Positions 27,299 to 35,634 of a stretch of DNA of 64,000 nt are shown piece by piece. The notes beneath the pieces are model-generated. The model searched no databases, had not been told where the DNA came from, and worked only from the letters and a program-made list of their open reading frames with translations. Positions within the stretch are counted from its first letter, which is position 1, and each line of letters opens with the position of its first letter. Position numbers and translations under genes: made by a program. Source of the DNA: CAYWCV01 sp964629885 (GTDB lineage Bacteria; Bacteroidota; Rhodothermia; Balneolales; CAYWCV01); the NCBI GenBank assembly GCA_964629885.1, contig CAZVRJ010000007.1:1-64000 (forward strand). Reading direction: 5' to 3'.

Positions 27299-28374
27299 AA
27301 CGCTACGACAGATTTCTGATAGGACGACTTCTGACTTTTGTTGCACTTGTTGTTCTGGTGCTCCTAATGATTTTTATTATCGTCGATTTCTCCGAAAAGA
27401 CGGACGACTTCACCGACCGAGGTGCAGCCATGAGCGACATCCTATACCGGTATTACATTCCGTATATCCCAGAAATTATTCGGCTAATTACGCCCGTAGC
27501 TATCTTTGTTGCGGCTTTGTATATCGCAGGACAAATGTCAGACCGGCTCGAAATGGCAGCCCTGCGTTCGGCCGGATTGTCTTACACCAGACTCATCTTT
27601 CCCTATATCGTCGTAGCCTTGATAGGATTGACGGTCGTAAGTGTATTAGATGGATTCATTGTCCCTCCTGCGAACCGAATCCGATTTGCATTCGAACGAG
27701 AGTACTTAAATAAGCGAACTACAGTTGGCAATCGGTCGCAGGTGTTCAGGCAAGAATCGCCCTATGCACACATGTCGGTCGATTTTTTCGATCCTGTTGA
27801 GCAGACAGGATATCGATTCAGACTGCATCAGTTCGACGAGAAAGGCCTACGCGAAATCACCGAATCACAGCGCCTGATTTGGATCGACAGCCTGAGCCAA
27901 TGGCGCTTGGAGTCGGCCGACCGACAACGGTTCGAGAGAGATCGGGTCAATACCGAGTTTCTGCCTGTACTTGACACAACACTTACCGTTCTACCGCGCG
28001 ATTTGGCGCGATCTACATCAGATATAGCCATGCTTACGTATGGGGAAGCTGTAGACTATATCGACTCAATCGATCGAAGTGGAAGCGGTAGCATCTCCCT
28101 TCCGCTGACACAGCTATGGGGTAGAATTCTTTATCCGTTAAGTGTGATAATCGTCACGTTTATCGGCTTCACCATTGGCTACGAACGCCGAAAAGGTGGG
28201 CAGGGTGTTCCAATTGCCATCGGACTCAGCGTCAGTTTCGTTTACCTGACTCTGTTGAAGACAATAGAGCCGCTAGGTTATGCTGGTGTAATGAGCCCGT
28301 TTATGGCAGCATTTCTTCCGCATGCCTTTTTCGCAATTGGGGCTGTGATTCTGGTTATGTCGACCAGAAAGTAG
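27295..28374 (+). CDS. LptF/LptG-family permease (second of pair)
   Basis: Second permease, 359 residues, with the typical length of E. coli LptF/LptG. N-terminal segment RFLIGRLLTFVALVVLVLLM, two more helices by residue 120, a periplasmic domain, and three C-terminal helices including PLSVIIVTFIGFTIGYERRKGG, a recognisable family block. With the preceding gene it would form the heterodimeric core of the LPS exporter. Start overlaps the upstream stop (ATGA). Converges on ispG with 12 bases between the two stops. Confidence 0.92.
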   Translation: MKRYDRFLIGRLLTFVALVVLVLLMIFIIVDFSEKTDDFTDRGAAMSDILYRYYIPYIPEIIRLITPVAIFVAALYIAGQMSDRLEMAALRSAGLSYTRLIFPYIVVALIGLTVVSVLDGFIVPPANRIRFAFEREYLNKRTTVGNRSQVFRQESPYAHMSVDFFDPVEQTGYRFRLHQFDEKGLREITESQRLIWIDSLSQWRLESADRQRFERDRVNTEFLPVLDTTLTVLPRDLARSTSDIAMLTYGEAVDYIDSIDRSGSGSISLPLTQLWGRILYPLSVIIVTFIGFTIGYERRKGGQGVPIAIGLSVSFVYLTLLKTIEPLGYAGVMSPFMAAFLPHAFFAIGAVILVMSTRK

Positions 28375-28386
28375 CATCGATCAGAA

Positions 28387-29622
28387 TCAGAGTGACAGTT
28401 CGGACTCTTTATTTCCGTATCGTCTCACAATGTAATCGTTCAACATCTTCTTGAAATCACGACCGATATGATCGCCCTGCAAGGTAAGTGCATGTTGTCC
28501 ATCGATATACACCGGTGCCTTGGGCTCCTCGAATGTACCAGGTAGCGATATCCCAATATTGGCTGCTTTCGACTCGCCAGGGCCGTTCACAACGCAACCC
28601 ATCACGGCCACATGTAAATCCTCAACACCAGGATAGGCCTTTCGCCAAATAGGCATGCTATCTTTGAGGTAGGTTTGGATTTCGTCGGCTAATTGCTGGA
28701 AGTAGGTGCTTTTCGTGCGACCACAGCCTGGGCAAGCCGTAACCTGGGGCATAAAGCTTCGAATCTCAAGGCTCTGAAGGATCTGCTGACTGACTCGTAC
28801 TTCTTCGGCACGATCGCCACCTGGTAGTGGTGTGAGCGATACACGGATGGTATCGCCAATTCCACGCTGAAGCAAAACGGCCAGCGCTGCCGAACTGGCA
28901 ACAATACCCTTCATTCCCATACCAGCTTCGGTTAATCCAAGATGCAATGGATAAGGTACTAAACTAGCCAATCTGGAATAGACTGTAATCAAGTCTTGTA
29001 CGCCGCTGATCTTACAACTGATGATGATCTTGTCGGAGCTCAATCCAACTTCTTCGGCGAGAGCAGCCGACCTAGTTGCACTCTCCAACATGGTGTCGAT
29101 CATCACCTCTTTAGCCGACTTTGGCTCCATCAATGCACTGTTAGCATCCATTTTTGCAGCCAAAAGCTGCTGGTCGAGCGATCCCCAGTTCACACCAATG
29201 CGCACGGGTTTATCGTACTTGACCGCCTGCTCCACAATGGTACAAAAATTCTCGTCTCTTGCCTTAGTACCTGTGTTGCCCGGATTGATCCGGTACTTGG
29301 ACAATGCCTTCGCACAGTCTGGATACTGGGTCAAAAGAACGTGCCCGTTGTAATGAAAATCTCCAACAATGGGTACCTCAGCCCCTCTCTTGTCGACCTG
29401 CTCCACGATATAGGGCACTGCCTGCGCAGCCTCCTTGTTATTCACCGTTATGCGGACAATCTCTGAACCGGCGTCGTGCAACTGTAGTATCTGGTCTACG
29501 GTCTCCTTGATGTCGGCCGTGTCGGTGTTGGTCATGCTCTGAACAACAATCGGCGCACCGCCACCGACAGGTACATTGCCGACGTTGACTTGGATGGAAG
29601 ATCTGCGCTGGATCGGATTCAT
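28387..29622 (-). CDS. ispG: 4-hydroxy-3-methylbut-2-en-1-yl diphosphate synthase
   Basis: [4Fe-4S] enzyme of the methylerythritol phosphate pathway, converting MEcPP to HMBPP. The N-terminal TIM barrel starts with VNVGNVPVGGGAPIVVQSMTNTDT minus a few residues; the cluster ligands are C297 and C300 (ACPGCGRT), C343 and E350 (MGCVVNGPGE). At 411 residues it is the short two-domain form as in E. coli. Many Bacteroidota, Chlorobi and plants carry a long form with an inserted third domain, so the short form is a useful phylogenetic marker. Monocistronic-looking; 40 bases downstream of the first rhomboid. Confidence 0.96.
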   Translation of the reverse strand: MNPIQRRSSIQVNVGNVPVGGGAPIVVQSMTNTDTADIKETVDQILQLHDAGSEIVRITVNNKEAAQAVPYIVEQVDKRGAEVPIVGDFHYNGHVLLTQYPDCAKALSKYRINPGNTGTKARDENFCTIVEQAVKYDKPVRIGVNWGSLDQQLLAAKMDANSALMEPKSAKEVMIDTMLESATRSAALAEEVGLSSDKIIISCKISGVQDLITVYSRLASLVPYPLHLGLTEAGMGMKGIVASSAALAVLLQRGIGDTIRVSLTPLPGGDRAEEVRVSQQILQSLEIRSFMPQVTACPGCGRTKSTYFQQLADEIQTYLKDSMPIWRKAYPGVEDLHVAVMGCVVNGPGESKAANIGISLPGTFEEPKAPVYIDGQHALTLQGDHIGRDFKKMLNDYIVRRYGNKESELSL

Positions 29623-29662
29623 AGAGATTTGGATGTTTGTGATATCAAACGAAACGTCCGAC

Positions 29663-30535
29663 TCAAGGGTTCCTCTTGCTCAACTCAAAAAGCGTCTTCT
29701 TCTCGTCGGAAGTGAGTCCATCGTAGCCCGACTGAGATATCTTATCTAAGATACGGTCTAGTTCAGACTGGTCGACCTCTTCCACAATTACGGCATCACT
29801 CACAGACCTCATGTTCCTGTTGTGGACTTTTGTCGTATTCTGCTTGTCGCGTATGAACACCGCCTGCAGATTTCTGATCCATCGGTCATAATCGTATCCA
29901 CGATAGTACATTTTGAGCAATGCCCACCCCATGAAGGCACCACCCAAGTGAACAAGCCTAGCATTGTTGCCACCCGTTCCTGACGTCTGCATAATGAGGT
30001 CGAACGCTATAAGTCCGGCTACAACCCACCGAGCCTCGATCGGCGGAAGCAAAAAGAGCATGATGGGCGCCGTTGGGTGAAGCATTGCAAACGCAACCAT
30101 AATTCCAAACACAGCTCCCGATGCTCCAATGGTTAAATTACCGACCCAGATGGACGTGAGCGCCAAGTTGATGAGTGCACCACCGATTCCGGCGCCAAAG
30201 TATATCACGGTAAACACACGCGGACCCAATGTCTCTTCGACCACGCGTCCCATCCACCACAGCCAGAGCATGTTAAAGACTAAATGCCAAAACCCGCCAT
30301 GTAAAAACAAGTAGGTTACAAGTCGCCACGGCTGGTACAACGTGCCCTCGATCGTAGGCACAAAACCGAACATTTCGATCATGACCCTTTGGTCAATGCC
30401 TAAAATGATGGGCACAAAGACTTGAATCAAGTATCCTATCAGCGTAGCAGCAAGAATAGTGCGAATAGCAATAGGCAAGTTATTGAAACCACGCTTCATT
30501 GCCGACCCCATCGATTCGTAGGCGTATCCGTTCAT
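29663..30535 (-). CDS. rhomboid-family intramembrane serine protease (290 aa)
   Basis: Six-helix rhomboid. The catalytic serine is S139 in T-I-G-A-S-G-A-V-F-G and the histidine H196 in LVHLGGAFMG; the H79/H84...N88 motif (LHGGFWHLVFNML) of the second helix, which forms the oxyanion region, is also present. After the core there is a 75-residue soluble, charged tail (about 215-290) not found in the neighbour. Likely cleaves membrane-embedded helices of unknown substrates. Directly upstream is a second rhomboid 11 bases away, so they form a tandem pair. Confidence 0.93.
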   Translation of the reverse strand: MNGYAYESMGSAMKRGFNNLPIAIRTILAATLIGYLIQVFVPIILGIDQRVMIEMFGFVPTIEGTLYQPWRLVTYLFLHGGFWHLVFNMLWLWWMGRVVEETLGPRVFTVIYFGAGIGGALINLALTSIWVGNLTIGASGAVFGIMVAFAMLHPTAPIMLFLLPPIEARWVVAGLIAFDLIMQTSGTGGNNARLVHLGGAFMGWALLKMYYRGYDYDRWIRNLQAVFIRDKQNTTKVHNRNMRSVSDAVIVEEVDQSELDRILDKISQSGYDGLTSDEKKTLFELSKRNP

Positions 30536-30546
30536 GGCATCAATGT

Positions 30547-31170
30547 TCAGGAGTAACTTTTAAGTCCCCAATACCGAATCATGATATACCCGAATACCAT
30601 GCCCCCTAAGTGTGCAAAGTGCGCAATACCCGAGTTCAAATTGGTGATGCCGCTAAATAGCTCCAGTAAGCCGAAGATGATCACAAAATACTTTGCCTTA
30701 ATCGGTATCGGCGGTATGAGTAGCATGATGTAATTATTCGGATACATCATACCAAATGCGAGCAAGATACCGAAAACAGCCCCTGATGCACCCACTACTG
30801 GGGCATAACTTAGGCCAACTAATCCCACAAGAAGTTGTAATACTCCGGCACCAATCCCAGTCGCAAAATAGTAAATGGCAAACCGCCTTGTACCCCAGGC
30901 GTACTCAATGGCCTGTCCGAACATCCAAAGGGCAAAAAGGTTGAAAAAAATGTGCCCAAGATTTGCATGCAGAAACATGTATGTCACCAACTGCCACGGA
31001 TAAAACAGTCCAGAGGCTATGGGATAAAGTGCCAACGACGACAAAAACGTGTCAACTCCCGGCGTCATCGAGCCGATGAAGAAGATCACGTTAATGATCA
31101 AGATATGCTTGATGGCCGGTGGAAAAAGGGTAAACTGAGTCCTTGGCGAATATTGGTTATCGCTATACAA
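30547..31170 (-). CDS. rhomboid-family intramembrane serine protease (207 aa)
   Basis: Compact rhomboid consisting only of the six-helix core. S129 lies in V-V-G-A-S-G-A-V-F-G and H187 in FAHLGGMVFG; the H68/H73/N77 motif (FLHANLGHIFFNL) is present. Its start overlaps the end of the upstream flavoprotein gene by 8 bases, so expression is coupled. Similar in the core to the adjacent 290-residue rhomboid, consistent with an old duplication in which only one copy has the soluble tail. Confidence 0.93.
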   Translation of the reverse strand: MYSDNQYSPRTQFTLFPPAIKHILIINVIFFIGSMTPGVDTFLSSLALYPIASGLFYPWQLVTYMFLHANLGHIFFNLFALWMFGQAIEYAWGTRRFAIYYFATGIGAGVLQLLVGLVGLSYAPVVGASGAVFGILLAFGMMYPNNYIMLLIPPIPIKAKYFVIIFGLLELFSGITNLNSGIAHFAHLGGMVFGYIMIRYWGLKSYS

Positions 31171-32683
31171 ATGAAATTCTCCGCTGTCGGGATAGATGCT
31201 GTTTAATGCGATAATATACGTTGATTCCGCTTAAGGTTACACCAGGAATGCCCTGACCTGGGTATACCGTATCGCCACACATCCACAGCCCTGGCACGTG
31301 CGTGCCTGCGTCGGGCCAATCCAATATGTTTCTGTCCATCGACTGGGGGAGCCCGCCCACCCTCCCTTTGCTGCGGTGGATCCATTTCTCCCAAGTGACA
31401 GGAGTTGCGGGGAAACTAACGATCAACTCCGATTCGGCAAAGCCCGGCAAGTGTCGTCGCATCTGTTCTAGAATAGCATCTTGAACCGATTCGCGAGCCG
31501 TTTCATAGTCACCATTGAGGTTGAACCAGTAATCGGGATCTGCATGGCAGCTCACATTCATGGCACGCTCGCCTTCGGGTGCCCTGCTTGTGTCCCCTCT
31601 CTTCGAAAGTGAAACAAATATCGACTTGCTTCCCGTATGAGGCAATCCATTCGGAAGGTCAACGTGGATTTGATGATGGAGTGTCAAATCTGCAGGATAC
31701 GCGTCGGTCGTAGCCACGTTCATTGTGAAGGCACCCCAAGCTTTTTCGTAACGCTTGCTGAGTCGCTCGAATTCATCCTTTGCCCAACCTGAGGTCATTT
31801 CAGCCATGTTCCACACAGGTACATTACTCACCACTTGATGAGCTTGAAACACCTCTCCTTTTGATGTGCTTACCTCAAACCAATCTTTCCGTAGTTCGCG
31901 TATCTCTGAAACCTTACGATGTGTGCGAATTACACCACCTTTAGATTCAATGAATTCCTCGACCGTTTTAGCCATTTCGAGCAAGCCACCTGGGACATAG
32001 TAATTTGAATAATTGGTGTAGCACAAAGCCGGAGCAGCGAACAAGAACGGGGTGTCGTGTGCAAACGACTGTGCAGTTATAAGCAGCTGCTCGTCCACGA
32101 AGCGCTCAAAATCTGGATTGGTAATTCCACAATCGATCATTTGATCTTTTGTACTTTTGAAGGCATATGGCAATACTCTGGCATCAAGGGGACTATTATT
32201 AACCACCAACTTCAGCCAATCGGATGTTTGTTTGGGTGGAAAGAACGGATTGTTGTTAGCAGCCTTCCACACTATATCGGAAACATCTAGCGCATGTTCC
32301 CAAAATCTACTTTGTGCTTCTGGTTCTCCAAATGCACTGATAGCTTCATTGATCCACTTCGAGCGGTCTTCAAACTTTAAGATGGGTTTACCGTCCATCC
32401 AGACGGTCATTCCGGGGTCTAGGCGTTCACGTGGTATTTTAATGCCAGTCATCGCCTCAAGTGTCCGCATGGGCTGATTTTCATCGAACCCAGTCAAAGT
32501 TGTCGCACCACTTTCAAACACATATCCCTTGCGTTTAAACGACGAGCTGCATCCGCCTGTCACATGTGCTGCTTCGAGCACCAAAACGCGGAGACCGTCG
32601 TTGGCTAAGAGTGCAGCTGTAGTAAGACCGCCCATTCCTGCACCGACTACGATAACATCATAAACAGTTGTACTTGATTTCAT
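31163..32683 (-). CDS. CrtI/phytoene desaturase-like FAD oxidoreductase
   Basis: FAD-dependent amine-oxidase-fold protein of 506 residues. The dinucleotide fold is at G14-A-G-M-G-G19 (VIVVGAGMGGLTTAALLA), followed by LVLEAAHVTGGCSSSF and YVFESGATTL. The C-terminal FAD-closing motif reads GLWMCGDTVYPGQGIPGVTLSG, as in carotenoid desaturases and isomerases (CrtI, CrtISO) and related saturases such as RetSat. No other carotenoid genes are present, so the substrate could equally be another polyprenoid. Overlaps the following rhomboid gene by 8 bases. Confidence 0.85.
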   Translation of the reverse strand: MKSSTTVYDVIVVGAGMGGLTTAALLANDGLRVLVLEAAHVTGGCSSSFKRKGYVFESGATTLTGFDENQPMRTLEAMTGIKIPRERLDPGMTVWMDGKPILKFEDRSKWINEAISAFGEPEAQSRFWEHALDVSDIVWKAANNNPFFPPKQTSDWLKLVVNNSPLDARVLPYAFKSTKDQMIDCGITNPDFERFVDEQLLITAQSFAHDTPFLFAAPALCYTNYSNYYVPGGLLEMAKTVEEFIESKGGVIRTHRKVSEIRELRKDWFEVSTSKGEVFQAHQVVSNVPVWNMAEMTSGWAKDEFERLSKRYEKAWGAFTMNVATTDAYPADLTLHHQIHVDLPNGLPHTGSKSIFVSLSKRGDTSRAPEGERAMNVSCHADPDYWFNLNGDYETARESVQDAILEQMRRHLPGFAESELIVSFPATPVTWEKWIHRSKGRVGGLPQSMDRNILDWPDAGTHVPGLWMCGDTVYPGQGIPGVTLSGINVYYRIKQHLSRQRRISFV

Positions 32684-32716
32684 AGGGGGAAGAACACACG
32701 ATCCCCCACATGCGTT

Positions 32717-33493
32717 TCATGTCCAACGTATCGTTTCTTTGTCGAGAAATGCTGCGATCCCCTTTTTGCAGTCGGCCGACATGCGGGCTGCCGCGTTCAT
32801 ACGAGAAGCGTATTGCAGTGCCGTCTTACTGTCCATGCCCGATACAAGACGGATGAGCTTTTTGGTGGATGCCAATGCCTCCGCACTTAGGCCATGGGTC
32901 AAATGGTCTATCCACCATGCTAACCGCTCTTCGTAAGATTCGACAGTGGCTACTTCATGTACTAAGCCGACCTCCTTAGCTACTTCAGCGCTCACAATCT
33001 CGGCACCGAGCAGTAATCTGTAAGCATGCGATGATCCCACCTTCTCAAGCAGAAACTTGGCGACGATAGCTGGCACGAAACCAATGCGCGTCTCCGTGTA
33101 GCCAAACTTTGCCTTTTCGTGCGTCAGTGCTATGTCGCACATTGTTACAAGGCCGCATCCACCAGCCAAAGCATGGCCGTTAATGGCACCGAACAGCACT
33201 CCAGGGAAGTCGTGCATGACTGTGAACAAACCGGCCAACTGCTCGGAATCAGCCAAATTTTGAGCCATGTCTGCCTGCTGCATATCCTGCAAAGCGGCCA
33301 AATCGGCGCCAGCGCAGAATGCATCTCCAGCACCTGTTAATATGATAGCTTTGCAAATACCTGGACGAGATAAATCCTTGAAAACCGTTGTGAGCTCTTG
33401 AACCAGCGTCGCATTAAGCGCATTGCGCTTCTCGGGACGGTTTAATGTTACCCTCGCAATGCGACCATCGATATGGATCTCAATGTTTTCCAA
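32717..33493 (-). CDS. enoyl-CoA hydratase/isomerase-family protein
   Basis: Crotonase-fold enzyme of 258 residues. The oxyanion-hole loops AFCAGADLAAL (about 58-68) and NGHALAGGCGL (105-115) are in place. Of the two hydratase glutamates, the second is kept (E134, GYTETRIGFVP) but the first is glycine (G114). The sequence TETRIGFVPAIVA resembles methylglutaconyl-CoA hydratases of leucine breakdown (LiuC type) more than fatty-acid enoyl-CoA hydratases; this is a tentative subfamily call. Seven bases after the ABC ATPase gene, so it is at the tail of the exporter operon with no obvious functional link. Confidence 0.85.
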   Translation of the reverse strand: MENIEIHIDGRIARVTLNRPEKRNALNATLVQELTTVFKDLSRPGICKAIILTGAGDAFCAGADLAALQDMQQADMAQNLADSEQLAGLFTVMHDFPGVLFGAINGHALAGGCGLVTMCDIALTHEKAKFGYTETRIGFVPAIVAKFLLEKVGSSHAYRLLLGAEIVSAEVAKEVGLVHEVATVESYEERLAWWIDHLTHGLSAEALASTKKLIRLVSGMDSKTALQYASRMNAAARMSADCKKGIAAFLDKETIRWT

Positions 33494-33499
33494 TACAAA

Positions 33500-34210
33500 T
33501 CAAGCTAGAACAGGCTGGCTTACCACGACATCACTCTCAATAAGACCATCCTTTAACTGTACGACCCGGCGAGCATGCGATGCAATATCGGTCTCATGCG
33601 TTACCAAAATGATGGTATTACCCTGCCTGTACAATTGTTCGAACAGGTTCATGATCTCTATACCCGTCTTGGAATCCAAGTTACCGGTGGGTTCGTCGGC
33701 GAGCAAAATCGACGGTGTGTTTACCAAGGCACGAGCAATGGCCACACGCTGGCGTTGTCCACCCGATAATTCGTTGGGTTTGTGGTCCATACGGTCGCCC
33801 AATCCCACCTTTCTCAGTGCATCAGCCGCCATCTCTTTGCGTTCGCTCGACTTGATACCAGCGTAAATCAACGGGAGTTCGACATTAGCGAGACAATTGG
33901 ATCGCGGCAACAGGTTGAACGTCTGGAAAACGAAACCGATCTCGCGGTTTCTGACCACCGCAAGCTCGTCGTCGGTGAGATGACTCACATTGGTACCGTT
34001 CAAGATGTAATCGCCAGAGGTTGGCGTATCCAAACAGCCAATCATGTTCATCATGGTCGATTTTCCGGATCCTGATGGACCCATGATCGCCACATACTCG
34101 TTCTTTTTGATTGTAAGCGACACACCGTCGAGTGCACGCACTTCCTGCGAGCCCATTTGATAGTGTCTCTTTATATCCTTCAGCTCAATAATGGAGTTGA
34201 ATAATGACAT
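33500..34210 (-). CDS. MacB-type ABC transporter ATP-binding protein
   Basis: ATPase of 236 residues from the LolD/MacB family. Walker A is G44-P-S-G-S-G-K-S51, the signature motif is LSGGQRQRVAIARAL, and Walker B with the catalytic glutamate is ILLADEPTGNLD. It is a free-standing subunit, not fused to a permease as in E. coli MacB. Start overlaps the adaptor stop by one base (TGATG). Expected to drive the two separate MacB-type permeases encoded further upstream on the same strand, with the adaptor and TolC-like genes in between. Confidence 0.93.
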   Translation of the reverse strand: MSLFNSIIELKDIKRHYQMGSQEVRALDGVSLTIKKNEYVAIMGPSGSGKSTMMNMIGCLDTPTSGDYILNGTNVSHLTDDELAVVRNREIGFVFQTFNLLPRSNCLANVELPLIYAGIKSSERKEMAADALRKVGLGDRMDHKPNELSGGQRQRVAIARALVNTPSILLADEPTGNLDSKTGIEIMNLFEQLYRQGNTIILVTHETDIASHARRVVQLKDGLIESDVVVSQPVLA

Positions 34211-35598
34211 CAGTTCTGTGCTACTAAATTCATCCGGTTATTTTTGACAGTGACTTTGTCATTCGGGTTCAATTCGCGGGAAACGAGGCGATATGGACCG
34301 ATAACAACTTCCTGACCAGCTTCCAGACCGTTTGTGATGTGGATGTGCGTCTCATCGCTGATTCCTGTCGAAACCTCGACTACCTCAACCTTGCCGTCGC
34401 GAACAAGAAACACAATCTTACGTAGGTCCTCTTTTGGTATCATAGAGTCACTGCCCTGATTAGACGATTCCGCAGCCTCGTTTGGTTTAGCCGTTTGTGT
34501 TTTTGTCGTGTCCGTCTTGATCTTGTTGAAATCGCGAACCGTAACAGCTTGAATCGGAACAGAAATGGCATCTACTATAGTCTCCGTCATAATATCGACA
34601 GATGCCGACATCCCTGGCTTGAAAATCGGCGATGGCGATAGGCTACTTGTTTCGTCAGAAGATTGACGGGCGATGTTCTCGCCACTCGACTGCGGCAGGT
34701 TGTGCAGCGTTGTGATGCGAATCTTCACCGTATAATCGGTAACCTGCTCGGTGCTCGATACTCCAGTAATATTCGCCGAGTTGGCAATTTCGGTCACCAT
34801 ACCTTCGAACGTGCGGTTCGGGTATGCATCTACCTCGATTTTTACGGAGTCGCCTTGGTTTACGTTCACGATGTCGGATTCGTTCACGCGCACTTCGACT
34901 TCCATCTGCTCAAGCTTTGCTATGCGCATGATTTCAGTACCTGACATCTGCATATTACCCACTACACGCTCGCCGATTTCAACGTTGAGCTTGCTAATCG
35001 TACCATCCATCGGAGCGCGGATTATAGTTTGCTGTAACTCTTCCTTAGCCTTGCGAAGTGAAGCCTCAGCATTCTGAATCTGGTATTCTGAAGCTTTTAG
35101 ATTAGCCTCCTCTGAACGGAAATTTGTCTCCGCTTGCAAGAACTCAACCGACGATATCAGCTTTCGGTCATAAAGCTGCTTCTGGCGCTCATAATTGAAA
35201 CGCGACTGCTCGAAACTGGCTCGACTCTGCTCGTATCGTGCCTTCTGCGAAAGCAGCGTTGCACTAAGTTGATCGATCTGAGCTTGATATATGTCCGGTT
35301 TGATGCGGATAAGTAAATCACCCCGCTTCACATTTTGACCTTCTTTGACACGAAGTTCGATGATTTCGCCCGATACGTCGGGCGATATGATGACCTCGGT
35401 CTCAGGATTGATACGACCTGAGGCCGACACCATCTGTGTGATGGTCTTTATTCCAACTTTGGTCGTTTCAACTTCCTTGCCGGCTGGCTCTCCCCCAATG
35501 ACACCGGTAACGCGCAACAGCACGCCAGTAACAATGATGATAAGGATCACACCTCCGGTCAGGTACCAGAACTTTCTGGATGATTTTGCTTTAGCCAT
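34210..35598 (-). CDS. MacA/HlyD-type periplasmic adaptor
   Basis: Membrane-fusion protein of 462 residues. One N-terminal transmembrane helix (about 11-32), a lipoyl/barrel-sandwich region (VIISPDVSGEIIELRVKEGQNVKRGDLL), a long coiled-coil hairpin (about 95-195), the second lipoyl half (IRAPMDGTISKLNVEIGERV), a beta barrel and a C-terminal membrane-proximal domain. Two low-complexity insertions rich in Ser/Thr (about 305-330 and 365-395) are unusual for MacA. It joins the inner-membrane transporter to the TolC-like channel. Located between the TolC-like gene (36 bases upstream) and the ATPase gene (1-base overlap). Confidence 0.92.
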   Translation of the reverse strand: MAKAKSSRKFWYLTGGVILIIIVTGVLLRVTGVIGGEPAGKEVETTKVGIKTITQMVSASGRINPETEVIISPDVSGEIIELRVKEGQNVKRGDLLIRIKPDIYQAQIDQLSATLLSQKARYEQSRASFEQSRFNYERQKQLYDRKLISSVEFLQAETNFRSEEANLKASEYQIQNAEASLRKAKEELQQTIIRAPMDGTISKLNVEIGERVVGNMQMSGTEIMRIAKLEQMEVEVRVNESDIVNVNQGDSVKIEVDAYPNRTFEGMVTEIANSANITGVSSTEQVTDYTVKIRITTLHNLPQSSGENIARQSSDETSSLSPSPIFKPGMSASVDIMTETIVDAISVPIQAVTVRDFNKIKTDTTKTQTAKPNEAAESSNQGSDSMIPKEDLRKIVFLVRDGKVEVVEVSTGISDETHIHITNGLEAGQEVVIGPYRLVSRELNPNDKVTVKNNRMNLVAQN

Positions 35599-35634
35599 GA
35601 TAGTTTGTGAGGTTTACGTATGACAGATGATATC

